A DNA stretch of 64,000 nucleotides from an uncultured Clostridia bacterium (GCA_937907605.1 CALCYI010000068.1:1-64000); one strand, 5' to 3'. Shown: positions 43,582-52,227, numbered from the stretch's first letter. Made by a program: numbers and translations. Notes: generated by a model from the letters alone, not told the origin.

Positions 43582-44802
43582 ATGGCATATGAAATTCAAG
43601 AGGCTAAGGAATTAGTCGTTAAGGCGGGCAAGGAGCTCATTGAAAAGGGCTTAATCGCACGCACATGGGGTAACGTTTCCGCTCGTATCTCGGATACCCA
43701 GTTTGTTATAACTCCTTCAGGCAGAGCATATGAAGACTTAACCCCCGAGGAAATTGTGGTTGTTAATATTGAGGACTGCTCCTACGAGGGTGACATCAAA
43801 CCTTCGTCCGAAAAGGGCGTTCACGCTGCTGCTTACCGCCATCACCCGACGGTTGACTTCGTTATCCACACTCATCAAAAGGCGGCTACAATCGTTTCAA
43901 TTACGGGTATGGAAATCAGAAACGTATATAACGAGTTCCGCGACGTGCTCGGCGATAAAATCCCCTGCGCCGCTTACGCAATGTCAACTACGGACTCTCT
44001 TCGCAAGAAGGTTGAGCGCTGTATCGAAATGAACCCGAGCGCACGCGCAATAATGATGATGCACCACGGCACGCTGTGTATGGGCGACGATTACGACCAC
44101 GCCTTCGCGCTTGCTGAGAGTATGGAAAAATGCTGTGAAAAGGTTATCAAGGATAACTATCTCCGTCATTCGTGGAACGGCGTTTACAGCGACGACGATA
44201 AGAGGAATTACTTCCTTGAAAAGAACGAGGCGGGCGTAATGCCCGAGGCTATACTCGACCTCGGCTCGTCGGTAAGGAACGGCGACACCTTCACCCTTAC
44301 CGTTGGCGACGAGAGCTGCGAAATCGACGTTCATACGGGTATTGCAGTAAGCGGCGGCGTTGCGCCGAAGCTTGAAAAGCTCCACAGGGCGATTTACAAT
44401 ACCGAAGACTGCACGATTATCCGTCACCTTTCTACTCCCGACGTCGTTGCGGTATCGCAGACGGGCGAGGGTATGACCCCGATGATTGATGACTTCGCCC
44501 AGATTGTAGGCGTTGACGTTAAGAACTGTCCGTGGATTGACGGCGACACAGACGAGTGCTCAAAGGAAATCGGCGAGGCAATCGACAAGAGGAACGCAGT
44601 ACTTATCCAGGGACTCGGCGCTCTTATTACGGGCAATACCGAGGGCGATATGCAGGCGCTCGATATTATTATGAACAAGGCTTGCGAGGCGGTTATCGAC
44701 GTTGATATTTTCAACAGAGCCCACTACGTACCGAAGCTTGAATGCTTCCTTATGAGAACCGTTTACCTTGCAAAATACAGCAAAAAGATTGACGAAAAAT
44801 AA
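43582..44802 (+). CDS. Tandem class II aldolase/adducin-fold protein, second domain degenerate
   Basis: 406 residues, about twice the length of a single L-fuculose-phosphate aldolase-type domain. The first half is intact: GNVSAR and TPSGRAYEDL (substrate phosphate), Glu77, His96 and His98 in HTHQ and His161/162 in MHHGTLCMG (zinc site). The second half (about 250-406) repeats the fold with a corresponding GLGALITG segment, but the HxH zinc pair is absent, so it is probably structural. It should cleave a phosphorylated ketose or epimerise a phosphopentulose. Last gene of the TetR-controlled plus unit, followed by a terminator. Confidence 0.82.
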   Translation: MAYEIQEAKELVVKAGKELIEKGLIARTWGNVSARISDTQFVITPSGRAYEDLTPEEIVVVNIEDCSYEGDIKPSSEKGVHAAAYRHHPTVDFVIHTHQKAATIVSITGMEIRNVYNEFRDVLGDKIPCAAYAMSTTDSLRKKVERCIEMNPSARAIMMMHHGTLCMGDDYDHAFALAESMEKCCEKVIKDNYLRHSWNGVYSDDDKRNYFLEKNEAGVMPEAILDLGSSVRNGDTFTLTVGDESCEIDVHTGIAVSGGVAPKLEKLHRAIYNTEDCTIIRHLSTPDVVAVSQTGEGMTPMIDDFAQIVGVDVKNCPWIDGDTDECSKEIGEAIDKRNAVLIQGLGALITGNTEGDMQALDIIMNKACEAVIDVDIFNRAHYVPKLECFLMRTVYLAKYSKKIDEK

Positions 44803-44804
44803 AG

Positions 44805-44832
44805 AAAAGCCGCTCAGCCGAGCGGCTTTTTT
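44805..44832 (+). terminator. Terminator after the tandem aldolase gene
   Basis: Eleven-bp stem AAAAGCCGCTC/GAGCGGCTTTT, AGCC loop, then TTAATT. Confidence 0.9.
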
Positions 44833-44860
44833 AATTGAGAATTGAGAGTTGAGAGTTGAG
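44833..44860 (+). repeat. Heptamer array (AATTGAG/AGTTGAG)
   Basis: Four units of seven bases, two AATTGAG and two AGTTGAG, right after the terminator and between two convergent genes. Each unit holds TGA in the plus direction, closing all three frames. Confidence 0.85.
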
Positions 44861-44888
44861 AATTTTAGGCGGGACACCCGCACACGTT

Positions 44889-45635
44889 TTAATGCTTCAA
44901 TGTGTATTTACATTTCGGATAATTTGAACATCCGTAAAACTCGCCGTACTTCCCTTTTCTCAGCACTAAAGGAGCTTTGCAATACGGACAGATTTTCTGT
45001 TCTTTCATTTCGTCCTGCTGCTTTTTATATTCAATAACGTCCTGCTTGTGCTGATAACGCGAATCTCTTCCGATATGCTGGTTTTCCTTTATATATTCAA
45101 ATATCTCGAGCTTTTTATTTTCGTCAAATACAATCGGTTTATCTTTTGCAATAAGTTGTAAAGCTCTATCCATAGCAGGCAGAGAACTGCAAACCGCTGT
45201 ATCAATATAATCCGTCTGATTTATATTAGATACCTTAAAATCTTCGCATATTATAGTAATAATAGAAAAGCACGGAACATCGCCGAAATCCTTAAGAAAC
45301 TTTTTAAGGTTTTCAATATGCTTTTTGTTCTGCTTTATCGGGCTGTATATCTCATACTTTTTTCCGTATTTATAGTAATACCACTTGGATTTAGCACCGT
45401 CGCCGTATATCTTAGCTTCATTATACATTTTGACTTCAACGACATAGAGTCCTTTAACTCCTACCATTATCATATCGATCTGTGAGGTGTGACCTTCTGC
45501 GCCGTCAATAAGCACATCGTGTAATACAAGCGTATCAGTAAATACCTTAGAATAGTGCTTGGTAAGCCACTCTCCGAAACTTCCCTTGAGCTCATTTTGA
45601 GTTGGTATTCTGTTAAAGAAATCTTGTAATGTCAT
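44889..45635 (-). CDS. NERD-domain protein with topoisomerase-type zinc ribbon
   Basis: 248 residues. N-terminal NERD nuclease-like domain: GSFGEWLTKHY, QIDMIMVGVKGLYVVEVKMY carry the Asp and E-x-K of the restriction-endonuclease fold. The C-terminal 40 residues form a zinc ribbon of the topoisomerase I type (CPYCKAPLVLRKGKYGEFYGC then NYPKCKY). The two parts together suggest DNA binding and perhaps cleavage. Such proteins are found loose in many Firmicutes without known role; some are linked to defence, but no defence genes are adjacent here. Confidence 0.85.
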   Translation of the reverse strand: MTLQDFFNRIPTQNELKGSFGEWLTKHYSKVFTDTLVLHDVLIDGAEGHTSQIDMIMVGVKGLYVVEVKMYNEAKIYGDGAKSKWYYYKYGKKYEIYSPIKQNKKHIENLKKFLKDFGDVPCFSIITIICEDFKVSNINQTDYIDTAVCSSLPAMDRALQLIAKDKPIVFDENKKLEIFEYIKENQHIGRDSRYQHKQDVIEYKKQQDEMKEQKICPYCKAPLVLRKGKYGEFYGCSNYPKCKYTLKH

Positions 45636-45679
45636 AATAAGTAATTCCGTATTGTTTCGTTTGTTTGATTAAGATTGCA

Positions 45680-45792
45680 TTATGAGTTATGAATGATGAA
45701 TTGAGGGGCTGTGCCGTATTAATATGGGTACGGGCAAAGCCCGTCCTTAATTCATAATTCATAATTCATCATTCATCATTCAATATTCATCA
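45680..45792. repeat. Inverted pair of heptamer arrays around the aminotransferase stop codon
   Basis: Left array TTATGAG-TTATGAA-TGATGAA (45680-45700) and right array of six TTCATAA/TTCATCA-type units (45751-45792) are reverse complements. They flank about 50 bases with the hairpin ACGGGC/GCCCGT (45730-45744). The right array contains the stop codon of the minus-strand gene (45790-45792); in its sense each unit is TGATGAA-like and brings stops in all frames. Confidence 0.85.
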
Positions 45793-46629
45793 TATACATT
45801 GCTTCTCAAAATCCTCAGCAAGCGCGTCCTGGATGGCTTTAAGCATTTCGGGCACTTTTCCACCTACCGCTTTACCGTCTACGGTTTTGACGGGGATACA
45901 AAACGAGCCCGTAGAATGAACTATAACCTCGTCGGCGTTCATTAATTCGTCAAGGGTATATTCCCTCTCCTCCGTTTTATAGCCGAGCTTATCCGCGAAG
46001 GCGAGGAGCCTGAGTCTTGCAGTACCGGGCAGTATTTTATCGTCAAGCGGATGAGTTATAACAACGCCGTCCTTGAAGATTGATACGTTCGAGTGAGCGC
46101 ACTCGGTAACGATACCGTCCCTTATGAATATTGACTCTGAGCAGCCCCTGCGCTTCGCCTCGGCTGAGGCAAGGCAGGACGGGATTAAATTAAGCGTCTT
46201 GATATTGCAGTAGAAAAAGCGCTTGTCGGGATAGGTTATCACGTCTATAGGCTTATACGTATCCTGCACGGGATCGGGAGTCAGCATAATCATAAGGTTG
46301 CCTTTGGTATCCCTGTCGTACGCGTGGCACCTAAGCCCGCTTCCCCTCGTTACCTGCATATACACGAACTGCTCAGGACTGTCGAGCTTCGGAACAAGCT
46401 CCCAAAGAAGCTTTTCAAGCTCAGCCCTCTCAAGCGGAATGTTCATCTCAAGCAGCCTTGCGCTGTTATAAAAGCGGTCAAGGTGAGCGTCAAGGTCAAA
46501 TATCTTATGGTTATGGGCGTAGGTAGCATCATACACACCGTCGCCGAAGTATACTGCCCTGTCGGTCATAGGAATCTGCATTTCCTCAATCTCGCCGATT
46601 TTTCCGTTATAGTATCCAAGCGTTTTCAT
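45790..46629 (-). CDS. D-amino-acid aminotransferase-like (class IV PLP) protein
   Basis: 279 residues from the ATG at 46629, which has AGGGGTGA upstream; the next ATG back would add a stretch with no conserved residues. Fold type IV: PMTDRAVYFGDGVYDAT, catalytic Lys in NIKTLNLIPSCL, cofactor-binding VTECAHSNVS and the C-terminal phosphate-binding region. Pattern favours D-alanine/D-amino-acid aminotransferase over BCAT, since length and the NLIP motif match the former. It probably supplies D-Glu or D-Ala for peptidoglycan. The stop codon sits in a heptamer array. Confidence 0.85.
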   Translation of the reverse strand: MKTLGYYNGKIGEIEEMQIPMTDRAVYFGDGVYDATYAHNHKIFDLDAHLDRFYNSARLLEMNIPLERAELEKLLWELVPKLDSPEQFVYMQVTRGSGLRCHAYDRDTKGNLMIMLTPDPVQDTYKPIDVITYPDKRFFYCNIKTLNLIPSCLASAEAKRRGCSESIFIRDGIVTECAHSNVSIFKDGVVITHPLDDKILPGTARLRLLAFADKLGYKTEEREYTLDELMNADEVIVHSTGSFCIPVKTVDGKAVGGKVPEMLKAIQDALAEDFEKQCI

Positions 46630-46656
46630 ATAATCACCCCTTATATTATACAACAA

Positions 46657-46689
46657 ATAAGCAGATAACTGCAATAGTTATCTGCTTTC
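46657..46689 (-). terminator. Terminator after the GH36 gene
   Basis: Twelve-bp stem AAGCAGATAACT/AGTTATCTGCTT with a GCAAT loop; on the minus strand ATTTGTTG follows. Confidence 0.7.
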
Positions 46690-46692
46690 ATT

Positions 46693-48336
46693 TTAGTATA
46701 TTGTACCCGTTGCGGAATCAAAGGCGAGGAGCTGCGGCTTGCCGTTTTGTACATAGTCTATGTAAACTCTGCCGTTTTCCTCAATTACGTTTTCCACCTT
46801 ACACTCGTCGTCGCTGAGCACGTCCTTGAATACCTCAAGCTGCTCCTCGTTATACTGCGAAATATCGTCGCTCATAAAGAGCACGCCGCCGAAAAGCTTA
46901 ATAAACTTCGCCAGCGCCTTCTGCTGCTCAAACGAGAATTCGATATTATCGCGGCGAAGCAGGAATACGTCGGGGTCGCAGAGGAACGCCCTTCCGTTAA
47001 GACAGCGGCGGTAAATCGTATTATGAATTGCGTTTGGAGTTGAAACGTCCTCACGGTGCATATTACGCCTCAGAATACGGTGCTCCCACCAGAGCGCCAT
47101 ATCGGGACCTATGCGCATATATTCAACCTTACCGAAGCAGGGCATCTGCTGAACTCCGCACGCGAGAATTTCCTTATCCCCTACGCACTCGCGGATAAAG
47201 TCGATAGAGTCGTATGCAACCTCGCCCCTCGTCTTGCCGTGAAGGGGAAGAACGGACGCGGCATAGAGGAAGTCGAGCTTAACCATATCAAAACCCCACT
47301 CGTTCAGCACGACGTCAAAGCAGTGCTTTATGTACGCGCGCGCTTCCTCGTTATAAATATCAAGAGCGTAGAATCCGCCCCAGTTGTGACCGACGGGAAC
47401 GGGCTTGCCGTTTTCATCCTTAATCAGCCAGTCTTTGTGCTCCTTTGCGATTACAGAGCCCTTCTGCGCTCCGAACGGCGCGAGCCAGATACCAGCCTTG
47501 AAGCCCTGAGCGTGAATAGCGTCGGCAATCGGCTTCATACCGTGCGGGAACTTGTTTTCGTCAACTAAGAGCCAGTCGCCGACCTTGGTTTCATAACCGT
47601 CGTCAACCTGATAGGTGTTTACGTATTCCTTCTGTGTTGCAAGGGAATTAAGGTCGCGCAGGATGATTTCCTCGCTGATATCCTGATAGTAATTGTACCA
47701 CGAGGTATAGCCCTTTATCTTATTGGTAGTACGGGGCTTGATATGCATTTTTTCAAAGTACTCGTCGAATACCTCGTCATACTCTCCGCCCGTGATGAAC
47801 ATATTTAAAATCTCATACGGCTCGCTGATAGTCACGCCGTCCAAATCTTTTGAAAAGCGCATCGTATTTGCGGACATATCGGCGTAAATAAGGGTATAAC
47901 CCGTCCTGTCGTCAAGGGAGCCGAAAAGGTCTATCGCCCTGCCGTTTCTTACGTATGCAAAGCCGTGGGAATGGAACTGTCCCTTCTTCAAATCGGAATG
48001 GATAAAGGTATAGTCGCCCACGTACTTCATACCGAACATCCTTCCGAACGGGCTTTTGCCTATCGTGTTAAGGTCGGGCGTGGTTTCGTTACGCGTAAAC
48101 TCCTTGGTATCCGTCCATGACTGAAAGCCGTTTGCGAAAAACTTTGAATCCTTCTGAAACTCGTAGTCAAGCTGAACGTAAAATTCTAAAATCTGTACAG
48201 GCTTCTTCGGTATAAGGAAAAGCCTGAGAGAGTTTATATACTCCTTCATCTCAAAGGAAAAGTCCTCGTTTTCCTTATTGGCAATCTTAGTCGTTCTGCC
48301 GTCAAGAGTGTACTTAAAAAAATACTTATAATCCAT
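46693..48336 (-). CDS. Glycoside hydrolase family 36-like alpha-galactosidase
   Basis: 547 residues from the ATG at 48336 (GAGG 7 bases upstream; an in-frame extension to 48396 lacks a ribosome site). Cytoplasmic, no signal peptide. TIM-barrel motifs of clan GH-D: YTSWYNYYQDI, IWLAPFGA, nucleophile Asp in DMVKLDFLYA and acid/base Asp in MRIGPDMALWWEH. Likely releases alpha-galactose from raffinose-type or host glycans taken up by a transporter elsewhere. It has its own promoter. Shorter than classical 730-residue AgaA, so it belongs to the short GH36 group. Confidence 0.85.
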   Translation of the reverse strand: MDYKYFFKYTLDGRTTKIANKENEDFSFEMKEYINSLRLFLIPKKPVQILEFYVQLDYEFQKDSKFFANGFQSWTDTKEFTRNETTPDLNTIGKSPFGRMFGMKYVGDYTFIHSDLKKGQFHSHGFAYVRNGRAIDLFGSLDDRTGYTLIYADMSANTMRFSKDLDGVTISEPYEILNMFITGGEYDEVFDEYFEKMHIKPRTTNKIKGYTSWYNYYQDISEEIILRDLNSLATQKEYVNTYQVDDGYETKVGDWLLVDENKFPHGMKPIADAIHAQGFKAGIWLAPFGAQKGSVIAKEHKDWLIKDENGKPVPVGHNWGGFYALDIYNEEARAYIKHCFDVVLNEWGFDMVKLDFLYAASVLPLHGKTRGEVAYDSIDFIRECVGDKEILACGVQQMPCFGKVEYMRIGPDMALWWEHRILRRNMHREDVSTPNAIHNTIYRRCLNGRAFLCDPDVFLLRRDNIEFSFEQQKALAKFIKLFGGVLFMSDDISQYNEEQLEVFKDVLSDDECKVENVIEENGRVYIDYVQNGKPQLLAFDSATGTIY

Positions 48337-48639
48337 AAGTATACCTCGATACTTTTTATTATGCATATTATAAATGAGGAGCGCTTCAAAAAGCAACCCT
48401 ATTATAACGATTAATCAGAATTTTTCAAGAGGTTTTTAATATTTTTTTACTTTATAAGTATATTAATACGGTAAATTGTTAAATTGCACAAATAATTTCC
48501 GCATAAAAAATGTATACTTATGAATTTTGCAGATATTTAAAAATGCATATTGACAATGCTTTTTGATTGTGATAATGTATGTTCATACAAAAATAATGTA
48601 TAAAAATTCACTTTCAAAACAAATCAGGAGGACAAAGCT
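48337..48639. promoter_or_regulatory. 303-base divergent intergenic region with both promoters
   Basis: No gene. Minus promoter for the GH36 gene: -35 TTGCTT (48391-48396), 18-base spacer, -10 TATAAT (48367-48372). Plus promoter for the amino-acid importer: -35 TTGACA (48550-48555), 15-base spacer, extended -10 TGTGATAAT ending at 48576. The centre is AT-rich without clear dyads; no T-box or riboswitch was seen. Confidence 0.65.
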
Positions 48640-49422
48640 ATGAAAAAGTATACTAAAATTATTGCTATAGTTGCGGTGCTTGCAGTAATCGGGGTTATCT
48701 TTGCAGCGTGTGCAAAGAACGTTGACACAGGAGACACAAGCGACGCTCAGGAAACGGCTAAGGAAACCTTAGTTATGGCGACCAACGCGGAGTTCCCGCC
48801 CTATGAGTTCCATGAGGGCGACGCAATCGTAGGTATCGACGCAGAGGTTGCTCAGGCAATCGCAGACAAGCTCGGTATGGAGCTCAAGATTGAGGACGTA
48901 TCGTTCGATTCCATTATCCCCGGCGTACAGGCAGGCAAGTACGATATGGGTATGGCGGGTATGACCGTTACCGATGAGCGTCTTACAAAGGTTAACTTCT
49001 CCGATTCATACGCTAAGGGCGTTCAGGTAGTTATCGTTCCCGAGGGCAGCGACATCGCAACCATCGACGACATTCAGGGCAAGAAGATAGGCGTTCAGAC
49101 CTCTACCACGGGCGACATCTACGCTACCGGCGACTTCGGCGAGGAAAGCATCACCCGTTACGATAATGGCGCCGTTGCGGTGCAGGCGCTCGTATCGGGC
49201 AAGGTTGACTGCGTAATCATCGACAACGAGCCCGCAAAGAGCTACGTTGCGGCAAACGAGGGACTCAAGATTCTTGACACCTCATACGCTGACGAGGACT
49301 ATGCAATCTGCTTCAACAAGGAAAATACCGAGCTTCAGGAGAAGGTTAACACCGCCCTTAACGAACTTATCGCCGACGGTACTCTCCAGAGCATTGTAGA
49401 CAAATACATTAACGCAGAATAA
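48640..49422 (+). CDS. Amino-acid ABC transporter substrate-binding lipoprotein
   Basis: 260 residues. Lipoprotein signal ending in the lipobox FAACAKN (Cys at 24), then a type II periplasmic-binding fold: TNAEFPPYEF, GIDAEVAQAIADKLG, FDSIIPGVQAGKYDMGMAGM and VNFSDSYAKG are the usual polar-amino-acid signature. Arg and Asp of the amino-acid clamp are present (DERLTK). Binds a polar amino acid, perhaps glutamine, cystine or basic; exact ligand unknown. First gene of a three-gene import operon, with a stable hairpin after it that may give more copies of this subunit. Confidence 0.95.
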   Translation: MKKYTKIIAIVAVLAVIGVIFAACAKNVDTGDTSDAQETAKETLVMATNAEFPPYEFHEGDAIVGIDAEVAQAIADKLGMELKIEDVSFDSIIPGVQAGKYDMGMAGMTVTDERLTKVNFSDSYAKGVQVVIVPEGSDIATIDDIQGKKIGVQTSTTGDIYATGDFGEESITRYDNGAVAVQALVSGKVDCVIIDNEPAKSYVAANEGLKILDTSYADEDYAICFNKENTELQEKVNTALNELIADGTLQSIVDKYINAE

Positions 49423-49440
49423 TTAAGTAAATTATAAAAA

Positions 49441-49468
49441 TATCAGGGCGGCTCAGTCCGTCCTGATT
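49441..49468 (+). terminator. Hairpin between binding-protein and permease genes (partial terminator/stabiliser)
   Basis: Ten-bp stem ATCAGGGCGG/CCGTCCTGAT (one G-U), CTCAGT loop; no T-run. Placement fits differential expression of binding protein over permease. Confidence 0.55.
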
Positions 49469-49485
49469 TATCAGTTTTCAGTACT

Positions 49486-50217
49486 ATGAATATTTCACTT
49501 TCAATTATAGACGATATTAAATTCGTATTCTTCGAGGATAACCGATATATGAAGCTCGTGACGGGCTTTACAAACACGCTTAAAATCACGGGCGGCGCCC
49601 TGCTTTTCGGTATTATTATCGGTATTGTTATTGCGGCAATACGAACCTCGTTTGATAAGAATAAGGAATCAATGAAGCTTCGTGGCGGCGCGGGATACTA
49701 TATCCTCGGCTTTTTCAATGCGATAGCCAAGGTTTACTTAACCGTTATCCGCGGTACGCCCGTAGTAGTACAGCTTATGATACTCTACTTCGTAGTGTTC
49801 GCGGCGTCCGATAACGGAGTGTTAGTCGGAATAGTTGCGTTCGGTATTAACTCGGGCGCGTACGTTGCAGAGATTTTCCGCGCGGGCATTATGTCGATTG
49901 ACAGCGGTCAGTTTGAAGCGGGACGGAGCCTCGGCTTTAACTATTTTCAGACGATGAAAACCATAATTATCCCCCAGATGTTCAAAGCCGTGCTCCCCAC
50001 CCTGCTCAACGAATTTATCGCGCTGCTTAAGGAAACGTCCGTTGCGGGCTACGTAGGCGTTATGGATTTGACCAAGGCGGGCAATATCGTAGCGGGGCGC
50101 ACCTTCGAATACTTTATTCCGCTTATCACGGTGGCGATTATCTATCTCCTATCTGTAATGATTCTCACCTCTATTGTAAGCAGGATTGAAAGGAGGCTGA
50201 GGAAAAGTGAGCGATAA
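49486..50217 (+). CDS. Amino-acid ABC transporter permease (HisM/GlnP type)
   Basis: 243 residues, about five membrane segments. The EAA loop with LNEFIALLKETSVAGYVGVMDL, the VIRGTPVVVQLMILYF stretch and the FRAGIMSIDSGQFEAGRSLGF region are the polar-amino-acid permease hallmarks. No good Shine-Dalgarno lies before the ATG; translation may depend on read-through coupling from the upstream hairpin region, or on an internal start near 49549. It overlaps the ATPase gene by 11 bases. Confidence 0.93.
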   Translation: MNISLSIIDDIKFVFFEDNRYMKLVTGFTNTLKITGGALLFGIIIGIVIAAIRTSFDKNKESMKLRGGAGYYILGFFNAIAKVYLTVIRGTPVVVQLMILYFVVFAASDNGVLVGIVAFGINSGAYVAEIFRAGIMSIDSGQFEAGRSLGFNYFQTMKTIIIPQMFKAVLPTLLNEFIALLKETSVAGYVGVMDLTKAGNIVAGRTFEYFIPLITVAIIYLLSVMILTSIVSRIERRLRKSER

Positions 50218-50953
50218 TAACGTTTTAATTCAGGTTAAGGATCTAAAAAAGCATTACGTAGACGGCGAGGTGCACGCGCTTGACGGAGTAACTACCGAGA
50301 TTGACAAGGGCGAGGTTGTAGTAATCGTAGGCCCCTCGGGCTCGGGTAAATCCACCTTCCTGCGCTCGCTCAACCTCCTTGAAATCCCCACGGGCGGACA
50401 GATAATCTTTGAGGGTACGGACATCACCGCAAAGAAGGTTAATATTAACAAGCACCGTCAGAAGATGGGTATGGTGTTCCAGCACTTCAACCTGTTTCCC
50501 AATATGACCGTGCTAAAAAACCTCACCGTTGCGCCGATGAAGCTCCTCGGCAAATCAAAGGAGGAGGCTGAAAAGAAGGCGCTTGAGCTTCTGACTAAGG
50601 TAGGGCTTGAGGACAGAGCTGACGCGTACCCGAGCCAGCTTTCGGGAGGTCAGAAGCAGAGGGTAGCTATAGTCCGCGCGCTTTGTATGGAGCCAGACGT
50701 TATGCTCTTTGACGAGCCGACCTCGGCGCTCGACCCGGAAATGGTCGGCGAGGTTCTCCAGGTTATGAATGACCTCGCGCACGACGGTATGACGATGGTC
50801 GTAGTTACTCACGAAATGGGCTTTGCAAAGGAGGTCGGCACGCGCGTAATCTTTATGGCGGACGGCAAAATACTCGAGGAAAACACGCCAGAGGAATTTT
50901 TCAGTAATCCTAAAAATCCGCGCCTTATTGACTTTCTCTCAAAGGTATTATAA
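50207..50953 (+). CDS. Amino-acid ABC transporter ATP-binding protein (GlnQ type)
   Basis: 248 residues with a GTG start at 50207 inside the permease gene, preceded by GAGGAAAA. Walker A GPSGSGKSTFLR, Q-loop MVFQHFNLFPNMT, signature LSGGQKQR, Walker B MLFDEPTSALDP and H-loop VTHEMGFAKEV are all present. It energises the importer, completing the binding-protein/permease/ATPase set. Orthologous to GlnQ/ArtP-like polar-amino-acid ATPases. Confidence 0.97.
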   Translation: MSDNNVLIQVKDLKKHYVDGEVHALDGVTTEIDKGEVVVIVGPSGSGKSTFLRSLNLLEIPTGGQIIFEGTDITAKKVNINKHRQKMGMVFQHFNLFPNMTVLKNLTVAPMKLLGKSKEEAEKKALELLTKVGLEDRADAYPSQLSGGQKQRVAIVRALCMEPDVMLFDEPTSALDPEMVGEVLQVMNDLAHDGMTMVVVTHEMGFAKEVGTRVIFMADGKILEENTPEEFFSNPKNPRLIDFLSKVL

Positions 50954-50957
50954 AGGA

Positions 50958-50990
50958 AACAGGGCTGTCCGAAACGGACAGTCCTGTTAA
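50958..50990. terminator. Bidirectional terminator after the importer operon
   Basis: Fourteen-bp stem (AACAGGGCTGTCCG / CGGACAGTCCTGTT, one wobble), AAA loop, with TTAATTTAC after it, between convergent genes. Confidence 0.75.
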
Positions 50991-50991
50991 T

Positions 50992-51690
50992 TTACTCAGA
51001 ATATTCAAGCTGCATATTACCGTCCTTATCAAAGAACGTATTTATAGTAGCCTTTGCCGTTGTACCATCTTTATACTCAACGGTTACGGTAATTGTATCA
51101 TTTAACAGCATATTAAAGTCCAAGGAGTTCTTATCTGAATGAAGCATAACGTCAATGTTTTCCGACGGGCTGTAAAACACGTCCACGGCTTCGTCGTTAC
51201 CGATTTCAAGCGTTAATACCGAGGAGTAAGGCTGATCGGGATTTTGTCCCGGTTCTTCACGAATAACCTTAACGTCGTTACCTATACGCGTCATATAATT
51301 AAGCTCTCCGTGTTCGGAAGTATAGGTTACTGTTTTTATGTTTCTTCCGTCAAAGTGAAAGCCTTGCGATTTCTCAGTAACGGTATTGGAATCTTCATAT
51401 TCCAAATGCACGTCCGTTTTTACAATCGGCGTATCTTTAAGGTTAACTTCCTTTCCTTTAGCATAAGCCGTTATGCTGAAAGCATTACTCGGCGCATTGA
51501 TTTTTGCGCTGATAGCGCTTCCTCCAAATATTCCTGCAACAAGCAGTATCAGACAGGCCGCAACAGCCAGAATGGGTTTCATCTTTATTGTTCTTCTTTT
51601 TTCTTGCTTTGTCATATCCATTATCCTTTCAGTCAATTCCTCGGAATGACGGACTCCTGACATAGCCGATTTATAATTATCCTTATTCAT
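50992..51690 (-). CDS. Putative anti-sigma factor or membrane partner of the sigma factor
   Basis: 232 residues. Cytoplasmic N-terminus of about 37 residues (MNKDNYKSAMSGVRHSEELTERIMDMTK), one membrane helix (38-58), then a beta-rich external domain. This is the topology of ECF anti-sigma factors, though no clear zinc motif (HxxxCxxC) is seen. Its start overlaps the sigma gene by 8 bases, as usual for sigma/anti-sigma pairs. The signal it senses is unknown. The external part resembles DUF4179-like modules, but I am not sure. Confidence 0.65.
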   Translation of the reverse strand: MNKDNYKSAMSGVRHSEELTERIMDMTKQEKRRTIKMKPILAVAACLILLVAGIFGGSAISAKINAPSNAFSITAYAKGKEVNLKDTPIVKTDVHLEYEDSNTVTEKSQGFHFDGRNIKTVTYTSEHGELNYMTRIGNDVKVIREEPGQNPDQPYSSVLTLEIGNDEAVDVFYSPSENIDVMLHSDKNSLDFNMLLNDTITVTVEYKDGTTAKATINTFFDKDGNMQLEYSE

Positions 51691-52165
51691 TTATCCAATC
51701 ATCTCCTAAAATATCTTTTAAATGTTTTCTTGCGCGGTGGAGGCGCGTACCAACGGACGATTCGCTTATTTTAAGTACGGCTGCAATTTCTTTAATGCTC
51801 AGCTCCTCATAGTAAAATAAGTGAATTACTGTCCTTTCCTTTTTCGGTAGCCACATAACAGCGTTAAATAAATCGAAATCACGCGGCTTATCAAAGGTAT
51901 AAAGCTCCTTAGCCTCGTCTAATGAGGTGCCGTTTTTGCGAAAGAATGACTTAAGCAGGTTCTTGCTTTCGTTCACGCATACGGCTGTAAGCCAGTTGTC
52001 TATATGCCCGCTGCTTTCAAATTCCTTTTTGCAGTTCATAAGCTTGAGAAAAACATTCTGGACTATATCCTCTGCGTCATAGTGATTTTTAGTAAAGCTA
52101 AGCGCAATAAGATAGAGCCTGTTGCTATTTCTCTTTACGGCATATATAAATTCGTCATTATTCAC
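51683..52165 (-). CDS. ECF-like sigma-70 family RNA polymerase sigma factor
   Basis: 160 residues. Region 2: ALSFTKNHYDAEDIVQNVFLKL; region 4: WLPKKERTVIHLFYYEELSIKEIAAVLKISESSVGTRLHRARKHLK. Size, absence of regions 1 and 3, and the downstream overlapping membrane gene fit a group IV (ECF) sigma. It likely directs a small regulon including its own gene. A GAAGGTACCTTC palindrome lies in the leader at 52181-52192, origin unknown. Confidence 0.9.
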   Translation of the reverse strand: MNNDEFIYAVKRNSNRLYLIALSFTKNHYDAEDIVQNVFLKLMNCKKEFESSGHIDNWLTAVCVNESKNLLKSFFRKNGTSLDEAKELYTFDKPRDFDLFNAVMWLPKKERTVIHLFYYEELSIKEIAAVLKISESSVGTRLHRARKHLKDILGDDWINE

Positions 52166-52227
52166 TCTATCACCACCCTCGAAGGTACCTTCACTATATA
52201 TACAACTGAAAGGACGGATTTTTTACA

